Assembly: GCA_012932295.1 (NCBI GenBank)
Contig: JAAONU010000013.1
Span: 6,184,603 to 6,248,602 of the forward strand
Length of the DNA: 64,000 nucleotides
Direction of reading: 5' to 3'
DNA from: Cyclina sinensis
Lineage: Eukaryota > Mollusca > Bivalvia > Venerida > Veneridae
Within the stretch, counting starts at the first letter, position 1. Every line of letters begins with the position of its first letter. Shown here in pieces: positions 59,546 through 64,000 of the stretch. Below the pieces are notes generated by a model, which had not been told where the DNA came from, ran no database searches, and worked only from the letters and a program-made list of their open reading frames with translations. A program made the translations under genes and the position numbers.

Positions 59546-62430
59546 ACGAAAAGAAGATTACAATGTAACAATCAACAGCTGACTTTTACTAGCTTCAGTA
59601 GAAAATTTAGGTTAGTCAAAACAATCTGCATCTAAACTTATTAATTCAGCTACAATTAAATTTCTTATCATTATTCATACTGTCTTACCTCAATACATGG
59701 TATCTTGGGAACAGAGATTACTCAGACTTAAGACAGTGTTTAGAGCAAAATTATCTGATCATTTCCTTTTCTTTATATCTTTAATTTACAATATTTTAGT
59801 ACCATTAATGCTTTGGACTGTTGCTTCACAGCAATGTGCACTTTGTATTTGATTTGTTACATCAAAAAACAGACTATGGTCAGTGGTATAGCTTGGCTTA
59901 AAAATATATTAAAGCATAGGACCACCTTCTAATAGGGCATGCCCCAAGAAGCTTTTTTTATATTCTAAATTTTAAATGGTGCATTTTAGAATATATTTGT
60001 AGTTTAAGAATACACCAAATAGTGAAGTACATTATACCTTTTAATCCCTATAGATTCTAGATATAGTGCAGATTGCAATGATTTTGGAAATGAAGTTTTT
60101 GAAAATGAAGTTTTTTGAAATGAAGTTTTTGGAAATGAAGTTTAGGCCTAAGCTTACTCAGCTTTACAGGAGTTATGTCAGTGATAATTTTGATATTGAT
60201 AAAATTAGCCATAAAACAGAAACAAATCAGTACTTCATGGGGTAAATGCAAAAAAGATTTTAGTGCTTTAAGATAGAGAAACAGCACCTTTTCACATTTC
60301 CCCCTCAGCTTGTATTTTACAGCAACACTGTTAATAATAACATGAATTTTCCATTACTTTGCAGGAAGTGGACTCCTAAATCCTAGTGCCAAATCATTTT
60401 CAGTGGGGATATCCTTATTATGATTTGGTAAGATCAGAATTGTGACATTCCAGAATTAAATGATCAATGCTTCAATTAAAAGACAACATAGAGTTGACAG
60501 ATAGATAGAAAACTGCTAATAATGATCTTTGTGTGTCACCAATTTCCCCTCTAATTCCAGTCAGAGGCAGTTATCAAACCTTGGAACCTTGTTCTAGGCC
60601 TTGACAGCTAAGAAAATATCTTTAAAAAAAAGTAACCAGGCACTAATTCACAGGATAATAAATATTGCAAATCTAGCACCTGTATTGATTAAGAAAAAAC
60701 TTTGCTGTAAGAAGAACATTGTAAACTGCTTGTTCACCCCAAAGGCTTCAATAAATGGTGGCAATAAATGGTTTTTATTGTAAAGAAATTGTCCCTGTTC
60801 AAGTAATTAATCTGGTAATACAGAATCTAGTTTTAATTAATTACACTTTTTATTAGACCTTTTCGTTGTCACTTTATATCACTCGAATGACAATGTATGA
60901 ATAGTTTTATAGTTGTTTTATGTGTATTTTATAAATTTAAAGTGCATGATATAGAATGAATGGGCAGATATTGAATTGATTTTAGGGCCATCTAGACATA
61001 TTAAATACCAAAATATTGATTGACAAGGGTTAACTATAAAGTTAAAATGCAAAATGAAATATGCTAAATATGAATAAAAAGAAGACAACCTCCTAATTAC
61101 ACAACATGTTTCAACAATTTAATGTCTTCTTCAGGTAAAACTATAATTGAAATTGGAAATATGTATAACCGATATAGAAAAAGGGTATTCAGAGAAATGA
61201 CTGACAGTTTTAATATGGATTTGAAGAAAGCTACATGTACCTCTAAGCTAGGGGGAAAAAATCTGGTGCCTAAAAACAGAATGACCAAAAGAACTATTGT
61301 AGAGTAATTTAAAAGCTTAGTTTTTCCATTCAAAAGAGAGATAAGAGAGTGACTAATGCTTAAACACAAAATAAAAATAAACTTCAAAGGCATTCAATTT
61401 CCTCTACATGTTAGTCTAAAATAAAATCCTGTTTTACTGCCATTAAGAATGACTTTGGATTAGCTTATGTTTTGAGAGGTATTAGAATATCAAACACTGC
61501 ATTGTTAAAAGTTTCGCCAAGGTTTTGTGGCTGTAAAATTGGTCCTCAAGATCATGTCACTTTCACAAGCACATGTATTATGAAGTAACACTTTATAAGC
61601 CAGATAAGCCCAAGATTACTTAAAGAAAACAACGTATCCATGTAGACTTAATATATATGTTCAAATATTTATGTTAATTTATTGTGATTAAATTATTGCA
61701 TATAATTTGAGTGACTTACATTTACTTGAATGTGTATTGTTCAATTTATGCACTTTCCTAGAATTCTGGTATTTTTTTACATAGAAGACAAAAACAGTAA
61801 GATTGTTACTTACAGTACATTAACATTAATAGAAAAAAATGATTATCTGCAGTTATATTGTATGTTTAACCTATGATAAAAATGCATGAAACAATTTAAG
61901 AAATTACCATTTTTTAAACATAATTTTATTCCCATTAAATTCTGCCTTTCAGAGCTGCATACAGTGTAAGATATGCATAACAACAATACAAATTCATATC
62001 ATTAATAGATGTTTTAAATTGATCGTATCAAATTTCTATACAGGGTTTAAAACTATAATCAGTTACTATTTAAGGCAAATCTAAAAGTTGTCAGTCATTT
62101 AAACCTTGAATTATGTCAAGGAACTCGAAATGAATGCAGCATTACCTAATTGTTTCAATTTTCATTTTATCGGCTCGTTGTTAAAGTAGTCTTCTTTAAT
62201 AATACGTTTGTGAAGAGATTGAAAACATACCCACGAAATCTAATGTTAAACAAGATTTTAGCACATTTTATTTCAGTGTCAATCAAAATTAACCCACATG
62301 CATTTATGAATTGCGTAAATGAGTACCTTTTCGAATAAAATCCGCTGAAGTATTGGACTTCCAAACCACTTTCTAAATATCAAATATTTCCTTAATCATT
62401 GACAGTCTTCGGTAAATGTCTCGCGCTGAG
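59546..62430. other. 5' flank or first intron of the unknown gene
   Basis: AT-rich with no supported exon. A 15-16-base repeat (TTTTGGAAATGAAGT, about four copies) lies at 60083-60143. Confidence 0.4.
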
Positions 62431-62431
62431 G

Positions 62432-62460
62432 TCACGTGATATCAACGTCGCTACGGAGAC
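62432..62460 (-). promoter_or_regulatory. Candidate promoter element: E-box plus RFX-type X-box
   Basis: TCACGTGA, a palindromic E-box, lies at 62432-62439. GTCGCTACGGAGAC at 62447-62460 reads GTCTCCGTAGCGAC on the minus strand, close to the RFX X-box GTYNCC-AT-RGNAAC. A possible donor (TAG|GTAATG) follows at 62145-62144 and a possible acceptor (CATCTTAG) at 58995-58994 on the minus strand, so a 5' non-coding exon of the gene at 45209-58838 could start here. Exon linkage is inference. Confidence 0.4.
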
Positions 62461-62479
62461 GGACCTCTGACTCGTGGTT

Positions 62480-64000
62480 CGTTAAATGTTGCGACAAAAG
62501 ATTAATTACGGATTCAATAATGTATAGTCTGCTTAGTGCTAAAATATTACACGGTTTGTTGAAATTTAATCTGTAAATCGATACACTTGAATAGCTGTTT
62601 AAATAGACATGTCCATGTTTAAACGAAACAATAAAAAGTTGGTGCAATTAAAAGTAGGATAGATCTAGATATAGATCTTTAAATTGTAATTAAATTCAAT
62701 ACAGAATTACTATAGCAAGAAAGGCCCCCAATGAAAGGGAAATGTGCAGTGATTAAAAAAAATGTTGGCCGTATGGAGAATAAAATTTTACTAAACAACA
62801 CTATGCAAAATGATAATGTTACATTGTAGATCTATGTGGTAGACTAATGTATAATTCGTTGGCGTATATGAACCTCATGATAGAAAAAAAAAGATTGTCC
62901 GCTTTCTTTGCACTATTGTTGAGAGAATGCACTACATGTATATTTATTCATTATATGATATATTTGAAATATATTTATCTGTTTTTTGGAACAGGCCCTC
63001 CCGCAGGCTCTCAATAGTAGGAGAGCGGAATACCTGGAAAATACTCTTATATGCTCTTTCAGTGGAACTTATGTCGAGGTTTTGTATTGTCAATTTCTCA
63101 AAAGGAATTTCCTTAAATGAATTTTATCTAAACTTTGATTAGCTCTACGCATGACTGGATACTACATAGCACTATCAATTGTTTGTTCCAGTAGGCAGAC
63201 TACTTACAGTTTCCAAGCAGAGGAAAGCTTACGATGATGTTCTTATCTCGACGATCAAAGACCTGAAATAATCTACCAACACTAATGGTATTTTAGGTCT
63301 TTCCAATGATTAGTGATTGAATCAGTCACATTTAGGTCTTAGAACATGCTTGCGGAAACTGAGGTAATAGAATTTCCCCAAATATCATGATGCAAAAGGC
63401 TAAATGAAGTCACTAATCAAAGAAGTTTGAATAGCACCTTAAGTCAAGGAATGTGGATGTTTATAAGTCATGTGCAGAGACTCTTGGTTAGCGTCTCATG
63501 TGCAGAGACTCTTGGTTTGCATTTAGGACTATCGACTCTATACCTACTGCCTCTCTAGACCTCAGGTCTTCTGGTCAAATGACAGGGTTTATCCTGTATT
63601 ATTACTGAATCAGAAAATACCGGAGTCAAATAATAATGCATCATTCCTGGACCTTCCACACAACATCAACATTAAAACATAATGAAACATGTTGGTTGAT
63701 AAAATCAGTGATGCAAATGGTCACAGAGACATTAAAATATATTTTTCTAAGTTGATTTCACAACAACAAATCAGAATTTATATCTAACCAAAATGTAATT
63801 CCGTGAGTAGATGTCTACTAGAGAGTCAGTCACAAGACGATCGCATTGCAGTTGAAATACAATAACCATGTCAAAGAATGTCCTGGAAAAAAAATTAATA
63901 GGAACGTGCAGGTGTTTGTCCACAATAATAAAATATTTCAACATTCAGTCACAAAGTGAGTCAGCAAATAGTTGTCAGTTTGAAGTGCTTGGAGAAAAAG
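62480..64000. other. Right end of window, nothing recognised
   Basis: No gene is supported. A 21-base exact duplication (CATGTGCAGAGACTCTTGGT) occurs at 63469 and 63497. Confidence 0.4.

Overview
The window is eukaryotic: coding sequence is broken into short exons with GT-AG introns, the DNA is AT-rich, and more than a third of the readable sequence is tandem or interspersed repeats. The repeat style (AGGTCAAGGTCA-bearing arrays; elements opening with AGCTCACCTG and closing with CAGGTGAGC...AGGGCCATCATGGCCCT...CTTGT) and the protein sequences point to a bivalve mollusc, probably a clam-like heterodont. That placement is inference. I see no CRISPR array, operon, prophage or bacterial signal.

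Four genes are supported. (1) RBSN (rabenosyn-5), + strand, last three exons only (1703-4012), an endosomal Rab effector. (2) An ARMC10-like gene, - strand, six exons (35851 down to 18386), a membrane-anchored armadillo protein of 492 residues. (3) MRPS25 (mS25), + strand, four exons (36205-41392), a small-subunit mitoribosomal protein of 168 residues. (4) An unrecognised 584-residue gene, - strand, four coding exons (58838 down to 45209), with a C-x2-C motif, a proline-rich middle and a charged helical C-terminus. All splice phases join in frame.

Layout: 1-4.6 kb is the RBSN 3' end within repeats; 4.6-18.2 kb is intergenic and dominated by nested minisatellite-cored elements; 18.2-35.9 kb is ARMC10-like, with an 11.3 kb intron full of repeats and a non-LTR retrotransposon relic in intron 1; 35.85-36.2 kb is a 353-bp divergent promoter shared with MRPS25; 36.2-41.4 kb is MRPS25, with repeats in its introns; 41.4-45.2 kb is a gene-poor gap; 45.2-58.8 kb is the unknown gene; 58.9-64 kb holds tRNA-derived repeats, a candidate promoter with an E-box and an RFX-type X-box near 62.45 kb, and otherwise nothing recognised.

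The main biological points are: RBSN and MRPS25 keep the same order and orientation that I recall for human 3p25, with ARMC10-like inserted between them; two probable mitochondrial genes are fired divergently from one short promoter; RBSN ends right after its central Rab-binding hairpin; the unknown gene may be ciliary; and repeat families carry ready-made RFX X-boxes and nuclear-receptor half-sites.
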